Shown in pieces: positions 1 through 8,268 of a stretch of DNA of 39,948 bases; position 1 is the stretch's first letter; each line of letters starts with the position of its first letter. The notes beneath the pieces are model-generated. The model worked only from the letters and a program-made list of their open reading frames with translations, did not search any database and was not told the DNA's origin. The position numbers and the translations under genes are program-made. The stretch covers positions 1-39,948 of the forward strand of contig CAIXNN010000089.1 in the NCBI GenBank assembly GCA_903920865.1. Reading direction: 5' to 3'. Source of the DNA: an uncultured Actinomycetes bacterium (GTDB lineage: Bacteria; Actinomycetota; Actinomycetes; UBA12327).

Positions 1-1168
1 CAAGTTCAGCGAAGACCTCGTTGGTGTCTGCGCCCATCTTGCGGCCGGTCCAGTTAATCCCGCCAGGGGTTTGCGACAAGCGATACAACACGTTTTGCAT
101 GCGCACCGGACCCAAGTCGGGGTCTTCGACCGTGGTGATGGTGTCGAGGGCTTGGTACTGAGGATCTTCAAAGACTTCTTTGATCGTGTAAATCTGGGCG
201 ACGGCGGCCTGGGCTGCTTCAAACTCGCGGATGACTTCGTCGGCGTCGCGCTCACCGATCCAGCTACCGACATAGCCATCGAGAAGGTCGGCGTGCTTGG
301 CTCGCTCAGCACCACTGGCAAACCACGGCTCATCCAATACTTCTGGGTGGCCAACCAGTGTCAGTACGCGCTCGGCGATGGATTGGGCTGAGGTCGAGAT
401 CGCGATCCACTTGTCATCGCGGGACTTGTACGTGTTGCGCGGGGCGTTGTTAACTGAGCGGTTGCCAGTGCGACCTTGAATCACGCCGGTCTGGTCGTAG
501 ATCGTGGGCTGTGGGCCAAGGATGGTCACGATCGGCTCGATGATGGCCAAGTCGATGACCTGACCCTTGCCCGAACCGTTGGGCTTATCGCGCTCATACA
601 GCGCGGTCATGATCGCCTGCGAACAGGTCAACGCGGAAATTCCATCGGCCAACCCAAACGGCGGCAACGTCGGGGGACCATCAGGCCAACCGGTGATCGA
701 GGCAAAGCCCGACATTGATTCCGCCAGTGTGCCAAAGCCTGGGCGCGAAGAGTAGGGGCCGAACTGTCCAAAGCCGGTCACGCGCGCGATCACCAAGCGC
801 GGGTTGATCGCATGCAAAACCTCGGGTCCCAAGCCCCAACGCTCAAGTGTGCCGGGACGGAAGTTTTCGATAAAGACATCTGCTTCGGCCAGCAACTGCT
901 TGGCGACTTCAGCACCTTCGGGCTTTCCCATGTTCAAAGTGACGGTGCGCTTGTTGCGTCCCAGCATCGCCCACCACAAGGAGATGCCGTCTTTGCTGGG
1001 ACCGTGGGTACGCGCCGGGTCACCCTTGGCGGGGTGCTCGACCTTGATCACATCGGCGCCGAAGTCACCCAGGATCGTGCCTGCGAGCGGGCCGGCGAAC
1101 AAGGTGGCGGCGTCAACGACTTTGAGGCCCTCAAGGGGCTTGTGGGTACTTCCAGAAGTCGTGGTCAT
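1..1168 (-). CDS. CaiB/BaiF family (class III) CoA-transferase, C-terminus cut by window edge
   Basis: Reading the minus strand from an ATG at 1168 gives about 389 codons that stay open to the window edge, close to the roughly 400 residues usual for the family. The N-terminus reads KPLEGLKVVDAATLFAGP, followed by LGDFGADVIKVEHP, NKRTVTLNM and FIENFRPGTLERWGLG, all hallmarks of class III CoA-transferases. Further in, FGLADGISAL holds the Asp expected to form the acyl anhydride with substrate. These enzymes move CoA between a CoA thioester and a free acid in the cytoplasm; the substrate cannot be read from sequence. No Shine-Dalgarno precedes the ATG, but TAGACT (1183-1178) lies 9 bases upstream, so the mRNA may be leaderless or nearly so. 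The acyl-CoA ligase at 4831-6369 suggests shared acyl-CoA metabolism. Family is certain, substrate unknown. Confidence 0.93.
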   Translation of the reverse strand, partial: MTTTSGSTHKPLEGLKVVDAATLFAGPLAGTILGDFGADVIKVEHPAKGDPARTHGPSKDGISLWWAMLGRNKRTVTLNMGKPEGAEVAKQLLAEADVFIENFRPGTLERWGLGPEVLHAINPRLVIARVTGFGQFGPYSSRPGFGTLAESMSGFASITGWPDGPPTLPPFGLADGISALTCSQAIMTALYERDKPNGSGKGQVIDLAIIEPIVTILGPQPTIYDQTGVIQGRTGNRSVNNAPRNTYKSRDDKWIAISTSAQSIAERVLTLVGHPEVLDEPWFASGAERAKHADLLDGYVGSWIGERDADEVIREFEAAQAAVAQIYTIKEVFEDPQYQALDTITTVEDPDLGPVRMQNVLYRLSQTPGGINWTGRKMGADTNEVFAEL

Positions 1169-1207
1169 AAGGGTCAAAGTCTATCGCCGGGACACAGGCA
1201 CAAACCT

Positions 1208-1240
1208 CAGTGCCCGCCTCCGCCTGTGAGAGGGGCACTG
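1208..1240 (-). terminator. Hairpin between the secreted-protein gene and the CoA-transferase gene
   Basis: CAGTGCCC at 1208-1215 is perfectly complementary to GGGCACTG at 1233-1240, and an inner CCTC/GAGG pairing is possible. It sits just after the stop of the minus-strand gene at 1265-1843. Only a weak T-rich stretch follows on the minus strand, so it may be a weak terminator or a processing hairpin. Confidence 0.4.
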
Positions 1241-1264
1241 GGAGTTGGTTCTGAGGGGGAGTAT

Positions 1265-1843
1265 CTACAGACAAAACACCGTCAGCGTGAAGCTGGCATC
1301 CGTGGGTGAGGCGGTGTTGTCCTGGGTGTTCACATACACACCATGATCATTGAAGATGCGTTCAGATGCTCCGATGATGACCGCTGGCGTAGAGGTCACT
1401 TGCGAGATCTGGCCAACGCTGACCTGTCCGAAACACGAGGTGATGGCCTGCGGGAAGAGCACTTGGTAAGAGCCGGTTCCCGTGTTGGACGAGGTGACTC
1501 CGGATGTTCCGCGGTGCAGCGTTCCATCCGCATTGACTTCAGCAAAATAGATCTTTCCTTGAACAAATGAGGCAGAGCTTCTGCCATCTAAGTAGTCGGC
1601 GTTCAGGTTGGGCACCTTGGTCTTGTTGGTCCCCACACTCAGCGGAGCCTTAGTCGAGGGTGCATTCAGGCGAAGGGCTGTGCCTTTCGTGTTCGTCAGG
1701 ATCGTCGTCTTTGTGGCCGAGTTAGTGGCCCCTAGCCGAAATGTGCCGCCATTGGCGGCGTATGCCGTGCCGCCACCACCAACTACCAGAGCGCCAAGGA
1801 CGAACCACATGACGGGAGAAACCTTTGAAAGAACCTTTTTCAT
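1265..1843 (-). CDS. Small secreted or surface protein of unknown function with a DYLDG motif
   Basis: 192 residues. The start is the ATG at 1843, preceded by CGGAGG eight bases upstream; a longer reading to 1900 lacks such a site. The N-terminus MKKVLSKVSPVMWF followed by a hydrophobic Val/Gly/Ala run and AYA-AN is a good Sec signal peptide with a likely cleavage site near residue 30. The mature part is rich in Thr, Ser, Asn and Gly, as expected for an extracellular beta-rich protein. It contains VPNLNADYLDGRSSASF (about residues 76-92), a motif I recognise from many actinobacterial surface proteins and phage tail-like proteins. Two Cys (in SCFGQ and at FCL near the C-terminus) could form a disulfide. 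No enzyme motif is seen. The function is unknown; display on the cell surface is inference. Confidence 0.75.
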   Translation of the reverse strand: MKKVLSKVSPVMWFVLGALVVGGGGTAYAANGGTFRLGATNSATKTTILTNTKGTALRLNAPSTKAPLSVGTNKTKVPNLNADYLDGRSSASFVQGKIYFAEVNADGTLHRGTSGVTSSNTGTGSYQVLFPQAITSCFGQVSVGQISQVTSTPAVIIGASERIFNDHGVYVNTQDNTASPTDASFTLTVFCL

Positions 1844-1910
1844 GATGAGCCTCCGGGACATTGCATGTAATGGCCAAGCAGGAACTCGACTAACTCTCAC
1901 GCTAGGTCCG

Positions 1911-1924
1911 CCACTGCGCAGTGG
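1911..1924. other. Perfect 14-bp palindrome in the divergent gap
   Basis: CCACTGCGCAGTGG is its own reverse complement. It lies in the 282-base gap between the divergently transcribed secreted-protein gene (start 1843, minus) and the amidohydrolase gene (start 2126, plus). This is a plausible place for a dimeric regulator to bind. A second small hairpin (CTCCC-TGGT-GGGAG, 1939-1952) lies nearby. No convincing promoter pair was found in the gap. Confidence 0.35.
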
Positions 1925-2125
1925 TTAGAGTCAATGGTCTCCCTGGTGGGAGGGCATTAGTCACACGATGGAATGTGGCCCGAGTCCACTGAGCCGGGTG
2001 CGATTTCTGGCTTGCGGAACTCAATGCCCCCATTCAGGCGTGCCTTACGCGTGGGGGTAGCGTTTGCCGAGTTGATTACGCCCACTCCTGCGGAGGGAGG
2101 TGTGTCCGGGTAAACCGGGCCCGCC

Positions 2126-3565
2126 ATGACTGCTTACGACCTTTTGGTTAAGAACGGAACGCTGATCGTCCCCGGTGTTGGCCCGATTAAGGGTGACCTC
2201 GCCGTTAAGGATGGTCGCATCGCCAGCATTGGTGATGACATCGCCTCTTCACAGGCAGCCGATGTGATCGATGCTGCCGGAAAGGTCGTTATGCCCGGCG
2301 CTGTGGATGCGCACTTCCACTTGGGCATCTACCGCGAACTCGGCCTTGATGCATCCGAAGAAACGCGTTCATCCTTGGTCGGTGGCGCAACAACAGTGAT
2401 TTCCTACTTCCGCACTGGCGCGCACTACTTAAACCGCACCGGTTCTTACGCTGAGATTTTTCCTGAAGTTCTCTCTGCCGTTGAAGGTAAGGCTTGGACG
2501 GACTACGCCTTCCACCTTGCACCAATGACGGTCAGTCAAATCGGTGAGATTTCAGACCTGGTCAATAAGCACGGTGTCACGTCCTTTAAGTACTACATGT
2601 TCTACAAGGGCTTTGACCTTGCCTCTAACAGCCGCGACTCGCAGGCCTTCACCATGGGCGATGAGTACGACCTGGGTCACCTTTTCTTGATTATGGAAGA
2701 GATCAACCGAGTCCAAGCTGAGCGACCTGACCTTCGCCTCTCGTTGTCTTTGCACTGTGAGCAGTCTGAGTTGATGCGGATCTTCATCGATCGTGTCAAG
2801 GCAAACGGCGACCCACAAACCCTCAAGGCGTACAACGATGGTCGTCCGCCGCTTACTGAGCGAGTGGCCATTGGCGAAGCCACGACCCTTGCTTCTCACA
2901 CCGGTACCAACATCAACTTGCTGCACTTGTCATCGGCCGATGCCGCTGGTGCTGCTGTGCAAGCACGTGAGGCTTACCCCTTCATCGACATGCGTTTTGA
3001 AACCACCTTGCACCACCTGTGCTTGGACTATGACACCTTGGACAAGCAAGGTGGCCTAGGCGGAAAGGTCAACCCACCGATTCGTACCAAGGCTGACAAC
3101 GAGCAGCTGTGGCAACGCGTTGCCGATGGAGATATCAACTGGGTTGCATCAGACCACGCGTGCTGCATGGAAGAGCTCAAGGGCGACAAGATCTGGCCGG
3201 CCACGCCTGGCTTTGGTGGCACCGCATTGCTCTACCCAGTGTTGATTTCTGAAGGCCACAACAAGCGCGGCATTTCGCTTCAGCGCATTGCTGAGTTGGT
3301 TTCCACGAACCCAGCGCGGGCCTACAACCTGCCCACCAAGGGCAATATATTGCCGGGCTTTGATGCTGACTTCACCATCATCGATGTGGACAAGACTCAG
3401 ACCGTGACCACCGAATTGTGTGAATCAGGTCAGGACCACTGCCCATTCGAAGGCGTGGATCTGACCGGTTGGCCCATCCACACCGTGGTCGGTGGCCAGG
3501 TCAACTTCCGCGACTCCAAGGTTGTGGGTCAGCCCAAGGGCAAGTACATCGCCCGCAACAAGTAA
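2126..3565 (+). CDS. Dihydropyrimidinase/hydantoinase-like metal-dependent amidohydrolase
   Basis: 479 residues, normal for cyclic amidohydrolases that open hydantoin, dihydropyrimidine or allantoin rings in the cytoplasm. The full binuclear metal set is visible: H63 and H65 in DAHFHLG, the carboxylatable K155 in TSFKYYMFYKG, H210 in LSLHCEQSE, H267 in LLHLSSADA and D343 in WVASDHACC. The small N-terminal beta domain (NGTLIVPGVGPIKGDLAVKDGRI) and the C-terminal closure (GNILPGFDADFTIIDVD) are also present. The ATG at 2126 has a GGAGGGAGG tract 25 bases upstream, too far for a normal ribosome site, so the exact start is less secure than the family. The gene stands alone on this strand and ends in a strong terminator. 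The neighbouring CoA-activating enzymes hint at catabolism of a cyclic amide, but the substrate is unknown and a dihydroorotase-like paralogue is possible. Confidence 0.88.
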   Translation: MTAYDLLVKNGTLIVPGVGPIKGDLAVKDGRIASIGDDIASSQAADVIDAAGKVVMPGAVDAHFHLGIYRELGLDASEETRSSLVGGATTVISYFRTGAHYLNRTGSYAEIFPEVLSAVEGKAWTDYAFHLAPMTVSQIGEISDLVNKHGVTSFKYYMFYKGFDLASNSRDSQAFTMGDEYDLGHLFLIMEEINRVQAERPDLRLSLSLHCEQSELMRIFIDRVKANGDPQTLKAYNDGRPPLTERVAIGEATTLASHTGTNINLLHLSSADAAGAAVQAREAYPFIDMRFETTLHHLCLDYDTLDKQGGLGGKVNPPIRTKADNEQLWQRVADGDINWVASDHACCMEELKGDKIWPATPGFGGTALLYPVLISEGHNKRGISLQRIAELVSTNPARAYNLPTKGNILPGFDADFTIIDVDKTQTVTTELCESGQDHCPFEGVDLTGWPIHTVVGGQVNFRDSKVVGQPKGKYIARNK

Positions 3566-3571
3566 TTAAGT

Positions 3572-3624
3572 CTTCAAACAAAATCCCCGCCACGATTTCT
3601 CGTGAGCGGGGTTTTTGTTTGAAG
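3572..3624. terminator. Bidirectional rho-independent terminator
   Basis: CTTCAAACAAAA-TCCCCGC on the left mirrors GCGGGG-TTTTTGTTTGAAG on the right, with an inner CACGA/TCGTG pairing and one bulged A. The A-tract before and the T-tract after the GC stem make it function on both strands. It sits exactly between two convergent genes (stops at 3565 plus and 3632 minus). Confidence 0.92.
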
Positions 3625-3631
3625 TGCGGGA

Positions 3632-4729
3632 TTACATTCCGTCGCCATCCCAGTCTCCGTGGCTCTTGGAGCGCACGGGTCGTGACGAGATGATCGGTTC
3701 AGGTGCATCAGGGAAGATTTGCAATTCCTGAGTTGGTCCGGCCGTTAATACGTTGTCTGCTGAGGTGTACTTCGACATGTCGAAGCTAGCGGCGCTGTGG
3801 TCTTCGCCAAAGCCCCAGGGCAGGTAAGGCACAGCCCTGGCGCCTTGGTCCAGCTGGAACTGAACCGAGTTGTTCAAGATGGTCAAGTCATGCTCGGTGC
3901 GCCACGTGGGACGAGTGGCCAGGTCAAAGGTGGACTTGGTCCAATGCTCGGCCTTGCCGTAGTTCACGGCGTCGCCACCCCAACGAACCCATTCGTTCTG
4001 GGTGTACCAGTTGGTCAGTTCGCCGTCGGAGCGAAGCAACCACACGGCGCCGCCATCCATCGAGACAAAGTGACCGTGCTTAACCCGAGCTGGTCGGAAG
4101 AAGTACGAGCCTTCGGTGATCGTGCCAAAGTTGTACGTCATCAGGCCGGAGGTTTGGTAGGCCTCTTCGTAGCAAGGGTGGTGGGCCAAGCGGTGGTCAG
4201 CCCAACCCTCATTGGCGCGAACCAATCGTGAGTAAAAGCCCGTGACTGAGTCCACGTGCAAGTACTTAATGACCAAGCCGGGCATTGGTCCTGCGGTGGG
4301 GACTGGATCAAAGTCACGCTCAGTGGTTTGTTCAGTGGTGACTTGCTCTTCAGGTCGGCAGGTGCTCCAGCGCTCGGCACCAATGTCATAACCCGCATCG
4401 CCAAATTCGCGGAAGTGCAAAACGGTGGTTCCAGCGGTGAACTTGATGTAGTCGGCAACAACACCCTTGGGAACTTGAATGTAGCCACCCGCTGTAAAGG
4501 TTTTGCCACCGTAGTTCATTTCACCGCTGAGGACGTACCACTCGGTGTCGGCGTGATGTACGCCACCGGGACGACCCCAGTCGGTGAGGAATTCAATGGT
4601 GAGCGAACTCGAACCATCTTCTTCGTCTACGGACAAGCGGCGCTCGCGCGCTTCGCCTTCGCCGCCGTAGAGCTCGGCCTTGTGCCAGATGTAGTCGGTG
4701 TCTTGGATGACTTCAACATGAGGTCGCAC
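3632..4729 (-). CDS. Two-domain cupin (bicupin) protein
   Basis: 365 residues from a GTG at 4729; AGGGAAAG lies just upstream as a weak ribosome site. The first cupin shows GGVHHADTEWYVLSGEM (about residues 56-71; H58, H59, E63), then GGYIQVPKG near 81-88, where the usual His of motif 2 is absent. The second cupin runs about residues 165-240, with CYEEAYQTSGLMTYNFG and SYFFRPARVKHGHF, where the motif-2 His is present. This resembles ChrR-type or dioxygenase-like bicupins, which can bind a metal and oxidise or isomerise small molecules, but no specific function is readable. The likely active site is in the second domain. It follows the acyl-CoA ligase on the same strand after about 100 bases and may be co-transcribed with it. 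Confidence 0.8.
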   Translation of the reverse strand: MRPHVEVIQDTDYIWHKAELYGGEGEARERRLSVDEEDGSSSLTIEFLTDWGRPGGVHHADTEWYVLSGEMNYGGKTFTAGGYIQVPKGVVADYIKFTAGTTVLHFREFGDAGYDIGAERWSTCRPEEQVTTEQTTERDFDPVPTAGPMPGLVIKYLHVDSVTGFYSRLVRANEGWADHRLAHHPCYEEAYQTSGLMTYNFGTITEGSYFFRPARVKHGHFVSMDGGAVWLLRSDGELTNWYTQNEWVRWGGDAVNYGKAEHWTKSTFDLATRPTWRTEHDLTILNNSVQFQLDQGARAVPYLPWGFGEDHSAASFDMSKYTSADNVLTAGPTQELQIFPDAPEPIISSRPVRSKSHGDWDGDGM

Positions 4730-4830
4730 AGGTCTTTCCCTATCTGTAGGAGGTCGGTGGTGCTCGGATTAGGTGAACTCTACTTCATGTATTGAGACAG
4801 CGCACGCGGGTTGGGCAATCCAGGGGCGCC

Positions 4831-6369
4831 CTATTTACTGGCGTACAACTCCCGAAGGTCGGTCTTGACCACCTTGCCGGAGGCGTTGCGGGGCAGAGCT
4901 TCCAAAATGTAGAGCTCGCGGGGGATCTTGTAGCCAGCCAGGCTCTGGCGCAGATGTGCGTCGAGTTCTTCCATGCTCAGGGATTGGCCGGGTTTGAGAA
5001 CGGCGTAGGCCACAACCTTTTCGCCCCAGGTTTCATCGGGTGCACCGATGACAGCGGCTTCAATGACCGAATCCAAGACCACGATTTGCTCTTCAACATC
5101 GCGTGGGTACACGTTGACCCCACCGGAGATGATCATGTCCTTCTTGCGGTCAACGATGGAAATGAAACCTTCATCGTCCACGATGACAATGTCCCCGCAG
5201 GTTAAGAAGCCATCATCGGTGGTGCAGGCCGCTGTTGCTTCTTCATCGTTGAGATAACCGTTCATCAAGAAGGGGGAGCGAGAGAACAGTTCACCAGGAG
5301 TTCCCGGTGGAACCAGATTGCCTTCGTCGTCGACAACGCGCACTTCGGTCATGTACCACGGGTGACCGACCGAACCTGCTTTGCGGGCTGCATCCTTGGG
5401 GCGAAGGTTGGAAACGATGCCACCTTCGGTTGAACCGTAGAGTTCATGGATGTCAACGCCGGCGAAGAACTCCATCACCCATTCCTTCAATGCCACTGGC
5501 AAAGCCGCAGCGTTGAAGTAGATGGTGTCCAAACTGGAGAGGTCATATTCGGCCAGCTTTTCTGGGCCAAGGGCCTTGATCATGGAGGCGTGGGTAGGCA
5601 CAAGAAATATGGACTGAGCCTTGTCGCGCTGAACCATCTCAAGCAACTCAGCTGGATCCCAGCGGCGCAACATCGAGACCGTTCCGCCCATGGCCACTGG
5701 CGTGTAGCCAAACAAGAAGCCAGCGCCGTGATACATCGGCGCCACCGCGATGGAGCGACGTCCAGTTCCCAGGCCCCACTCAATAGAAGAGGTATAAAAC
5801 TGCAACGTGCGCGAGCGGTGGCTAATCAAGACACCCTTGGGCTTACCAGTGGTTCCCGATGTGTACGCGATACAGAACGGATCATTTTCGCTGACCAAGA
5901 TGCGGGGGTGTTGAGTTGATTGAGCAGCAAGGGCCGCCTCAAAATCTTGACCAAGCGTTGTGCCATCAATGGAGTAAACAGCTTTAAGAGGTGCAACACA
6001 TCCTTCGGCAACATTGCTCAAGGCGTCATCTAAGAACAACGCTTGGGCCGAAGAGTGATTCATGATGTAGTCGACTTCGCTGGCGCTCATGCGCGGGTTG
6101 AGCGGAACGAAGGGGTGACCTGCGCGCGCAAGGCCAGCTGCAAGTTCCATGTATTCGCCGCGGTTGCCCAACAAGATGGCAACGGGAGCCTTCGCAGGCA
6201 GTCCAATGCTGGCGATCAGATGGGCCACCTGGTTGGTGCGCGCATCAAGCTGTTCGTAGGTCCACGTCCGGTCACCATCGATGATCGCCGTGGTGTGCGG
6301 CTGGGCAGTGGCGAATTCACCAATGCCGTGAGCGATGTTGAGCGAATCGCCACCAGGAAACAGCGTCAC
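4831..6369 (-). CDS. AMP-forming acyl-CoA synthetase (fatty-acid-CoA ligase family)
   Basis: 512 residues, standard for class I adenylate-forming ligases, which activate a carboxylic acid with ATP and then form the CoA thioester. The ATP-binding loop YTSGTTGKPKG lies at 169-179, the adenine-binding YGSTEGG at 311-317, the ribose-binding D393 in LTCGD, the hinge region DRKKDMIISGGVNVYP at 407-422, and the catalytic K499 in PRNASGK. The start is a GTG at 6369 with a clear GGAGG seven bases upstream. The sequence does not say whether the substrate is a fatty, aromatic or other acid. It is transcribed away from the cell-wall cluster, and together with the cupin gene downstream and the CoA-transferase it forms an accessory acyl-CoA block. 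Confidence 0.93.
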   Translation of the reverse strand: MTLFPGGDSLNIAHGIGEFATAQPHTTAIIDGDRTWTYEQLDARTNQVAHLIASIGLPAKAPVAILLGNRGEYMELAAGLARAGHPFVPLNPRMSASEVDYIMNHSSAQALFLDDALSNVAEGCVAPLKAVYSIDGTTLGQDFEAALAAQSTQHPRILVSENDPFCIAYTSGTTGKPKGVLISHRSRTLQFYTSSIEWGLGTGRRSIAVAPMYHGAGFLFGYTPVAMGGTVSMLRRWDPAELLEMVQRDKAQSIFLVPTHASMIKALGPEKLAEYDLSSLDTIYFNAAALPVALKEWVMEFFAGVDIHELYGSTEGGIVSNLRPKDAARKAGSVGHPWYMTEVRVVDDEGNLVPPGTPGELFSRSPFLMNGYLNDEEATAACTTDDGFLTCGDIVIVDDEGFISIVDRKKDMIISGGVNVYPRDVEEQIVVLDSVIEAAVIGAPDETWGEKVVAYAVLKPGQSLSMEELDAHLRQSLAGYKIPRELYILEALPRNASGKVVKTDLRELYASK

Positions 6370-6522
6370 AGTTCCTCCAAAAGGCCTCTACAGGTAAGTG
6401 GACATCTTGCCCCAAGTCGCTGGGCCTGGCCCGGGTGGGCGGAGAACTGGCTAACCCGCAAGCGCGAGGGCGGAGTCCATCTGGGTCAGGCCTTCCTGCC
6501 TTAGGTGGAGGGTGCGATCAAG

Positions 6523-6589
6523 AAAGTGGGGCATGGGGGAAAGAAAGTGGTGAAAAGTGCTTGCATTTGGAGCAAAGTGGAGTAAAGTG
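6523..6589 (+). promoter_or_regulatory. Array of AAAGTG boxes, probable MraZ operator of the dcw cluster
   Basis: AAAGTG occurs at 6523, 6544, 6554, 6574 and 6584. The last four sit on an exact 10-base grid with a degenerate box at 6564; four of the five copies continue as AAAGTGG. MraZ is known to bind short direct repeats of this type upstream of its own gene (AAAGTG-like in mollicutes, TGGG-like in E. coli). The array overlaps the promoter below, which suggests autoregulation. The 328-base gap 6370-6697 holds this array, the promoter and the mraZ ribosome site; nothing else was seen. Confidence 0.75.
6561..6588 (+). promoter_or_regulatory. Putative mraZ/dcw promoter
   Basis: TTGCAT (6561-6566), a 16-base spacer, then TAAAGT (6583-6588) fit a housekeeping sigma promoter. 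The -10 element overlaps the last AAAGTG box. A start near 6595 would leave about a 100-base leader to the mraZ GTG. Confidence 0.5.
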
Positions 6590-6697
6590 GCGATTCGCAC
6601 CACAGAACCGAGCCGTTGACCGTGGGGGTTGGCGACCGGGGATCGAGAAAAGTCCGGCTCTGCGAGAGCCGATTTTGCGAAGGGGAGGTCGCTGCCA

Positions 6698-7135
6698 GTG
6701 TCGTTTATGTTCCTAGGCCAGCACTTTCCCCGCCTTGATGACAAAGGCCGCATGATCCTTCCAGCCAAATTCCGCGATGCACTCGCGCCTGGAGTTGTCC
6801 TGACCAAGGGTCAAGAGGGCTGTTTGTATATCTACCCGCAAGAGCGCTTCAACGCCATGACCGAAGAGCTCAGCAAACTTCCCGTCACCTCAAAGAACGC
6901 CCGCGATTACAACCGTGTGCTGTTCTCCGGTGCATCGGATGAAATTCCCGACAAGCAGGGGCGCATCACGGTGCCTTCGCAATTGCGTGACTACGCGCAC
7001 TTGACCAAAGAACTTGTCGTGATCGGCAATAACACTCATTTGGAAATTTGGGACCTGACTACCTGGAACGAATATTTGACTCAGAAGGAACCTGCGTTCT
7101 CTCAAATTTCAGAAGGAGTACTTCCGCCGACATAA
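6698..7135 (+). CDS. mraZ: Transcriptional regulator / cell division protein MraZ
   Basis: 145 residues from the GTG at 6698, which has GGGGAGG at a good distance (6682-6688). Starts further upstream add unrelated residues. The protein begins MSFMFLGQHFPRLDDKGRMILPAKFRDAL and repeats the fold in DEIPDKQGRITVPSQLRDYA, the two SpoVT/AbrB-like halves with the DKGR and DKQGR signatures. MraZ assembles into a ring and represses the dcw cluster through direct repeats at its own promoter; a matching array lies just upstream. It is the first gene of the cluster, followed by a 170-base gap before rsmH. Confidence 0.96.
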   Translation: MSFMFLGQHFPRLDDKGRMILPAKFRDALAPGVVLTKGQEGCLYIYPQERFNAMTEELSKLPVTSKNARDYNRVLFSGASDEIPDKQGRITVPSQLRDYAHLTKELVVIGNNTHLEIWDLTTWNEYLTQKEPAFSQISEGVLPPT

Positions 7136-7155
7136 ATCCTGTTTTGCGGCCCCCG

Positions 7156-7205
7156 CCCGCTTGCCCTGACGCCACTTCCCCGGCGCCAGGTCCCCACTAA
7201 GCGGG
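7156..7205 (+). other. Strong hairpin in the mraZ-rsmH gap
   Basis: CCTGACGCC (7165-7173) pairs with GGCGCCAGG (7182-7190) with one mismatch, and the outer CCCGCTT (7156-7162) pairs with AAGCGGG (7199-7205). No T-run follows, so it is not a classical terminator. It could stabilise, process or attenuate the transcript between the regulator and the enzymes it controls. Confidence 0.45.
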
Positions 7206-7305
7206 TAGGGACCGGAACACAGGAAAGCAACAGCACGACAGCAACACAGCAGCACCTCACCTGCACTGCGGCAGGGGAGTTCGGGTCGAGCAGCTAGGGG
7301 ATGTC

Positions 7306-8268
7306 ATGAGTGCAGTGCACAACTTCACGCATGAGCCTGTCCTCCTGAAGCGTTGTTTAGCTCTGTTGGCCCCAGCCCTTGAGGCAGATGATGCAGTTGC
7401 CGTGGATGCGACCTTGGGTTTGGGCGGGCACAGCGAAGCGATTTTGCAGTCCTTCCCGCAGGTGCATCTGGTGGGTCTAGATCGCGACCCCGTTGCTCTT
7501 GAAATTTCCCGAAAGCGCTTAGCACCCTTTGCAGAGCGAACGACATTGGTTCACGCGGTTTATGACCAACTGCCGCAGGTGCTAGCTGACCTGGGAATCG
7601 CACACGTTCATGGCATCTTGTTTGACCTTGGTGTGTCGTCCATGCAACTCGATGATGTTGATCGCGGATTTGCATATTCACAAGATGCACCGTTGGACAT
7701 GCGGATGGACAACACGCAAAGCCTTACCGCCGAAGAGGTTGTCAATACCTATTCGGCGGGCGACTTGGCAAAGGTCTTACGCGATTACGGTGATGAGCGT
7801 TTTGCAAAGCGTATTGCCGATCGCATTGTGACCGAACGTGATCGCGAACCTTTTACCTCCACCGCGCGGTTAGCCGAAGTCGTACGTTCATCTATCCCAG
7901 CGGCAGCTCGTCGAACGGGTGGGCATCCAGCCAAGCGTTCCTTCCAGGCCCTTCGCATTGAAGTAAACGGCGAGTTAGCAGCCTTGGAAGCGGCCATTCC
8001 GGCAGCCATTGATGCGCTAGCAGTCAATGGTCGCATCGTGGTGATGTCGTATCAGTCACTCGAAGATCACATTGTGAAGTCGGCGTTGGTTGAACGGGCC
8101 AAGAGCACGTCTCCGCGTGGATTGCCCGTTGAGTTACCCGGCCACGGACCGGAATTGACCATGCTTACTCGCAAGGCCGAAGTGGCCAGCGATGAAGAAC
8201 TTGCACGCAATCCCCGTTCGGCGCCAGCTCGGCTTCGGGCGGCCCAACGAATTCGGGTTGCCGCATGA
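7306..8268 (+). CDS. rsmH: 16S rRNA (cytosine(1402)-N(4))-methyltransferase
   Basis: 320 residues, typical for RsmH (MraW), which methylates N4 of C1402 in the decoding centre of 16S rRNA using S-adenosylmethionine. The N-terminal [10 protein letters not shown] is the family start. [15 protein letters not shown] (about 33-47) is the AdoMet-binding loop, and [48 protein letters not shown] and [11 protein letters not shown] follow in the canonical order. ATG at 7306 is preceded by TAGGGG at 7295-7300. The stop overlaps the ftsL start by the ATGA arrangement, so the two genes are translationally coupled. Confidence 0.97.
   Translation: MSAVHNFTHEPVLLKRCLALLAPALEADDAVAVDATLGLGGHSEAILQSFPQVHLVGLDRDPVALEISRKRLAPFAERTTLVHAVYDQLPQVLADLGIAHVHGILFDLGVSSMQLDDVDRGFAYSQDAPLDMRMDNTQSLTAEEVVNTYSAGDLAKVLRDYGDERFAKRIADRIVTERDREPFTSTARLAEVVRSSIPAAARRTGGHPAKRSFQALRIEVNGELAALEAAIPAAIDALAVNGRIVVMSYQSLEDHIVKSALVERAKSTSPRGLPVELPGHGPELTMLTRKAEVASDEELARNPRSAPARLRAAQRIRVAA

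Noticed and set aside
812-1309. Plus-strand open frame opposite the CoA-transferase
   Set aside because: The minus strand carries clear CoA-transferase motifs over the same bases; the plus-strand translation has none.
4256-4795. Plus-strand open frame opposite the cupin gene
   Set aside because: No ribosome site or family motif; the minus strand has two cupin signatures.
6629-6697. Upstream TTG start for mraZ
   Set aside because: It adds residues absent from MraZ and ignores the strong GGGGAGG that serves the GTG at 6698.
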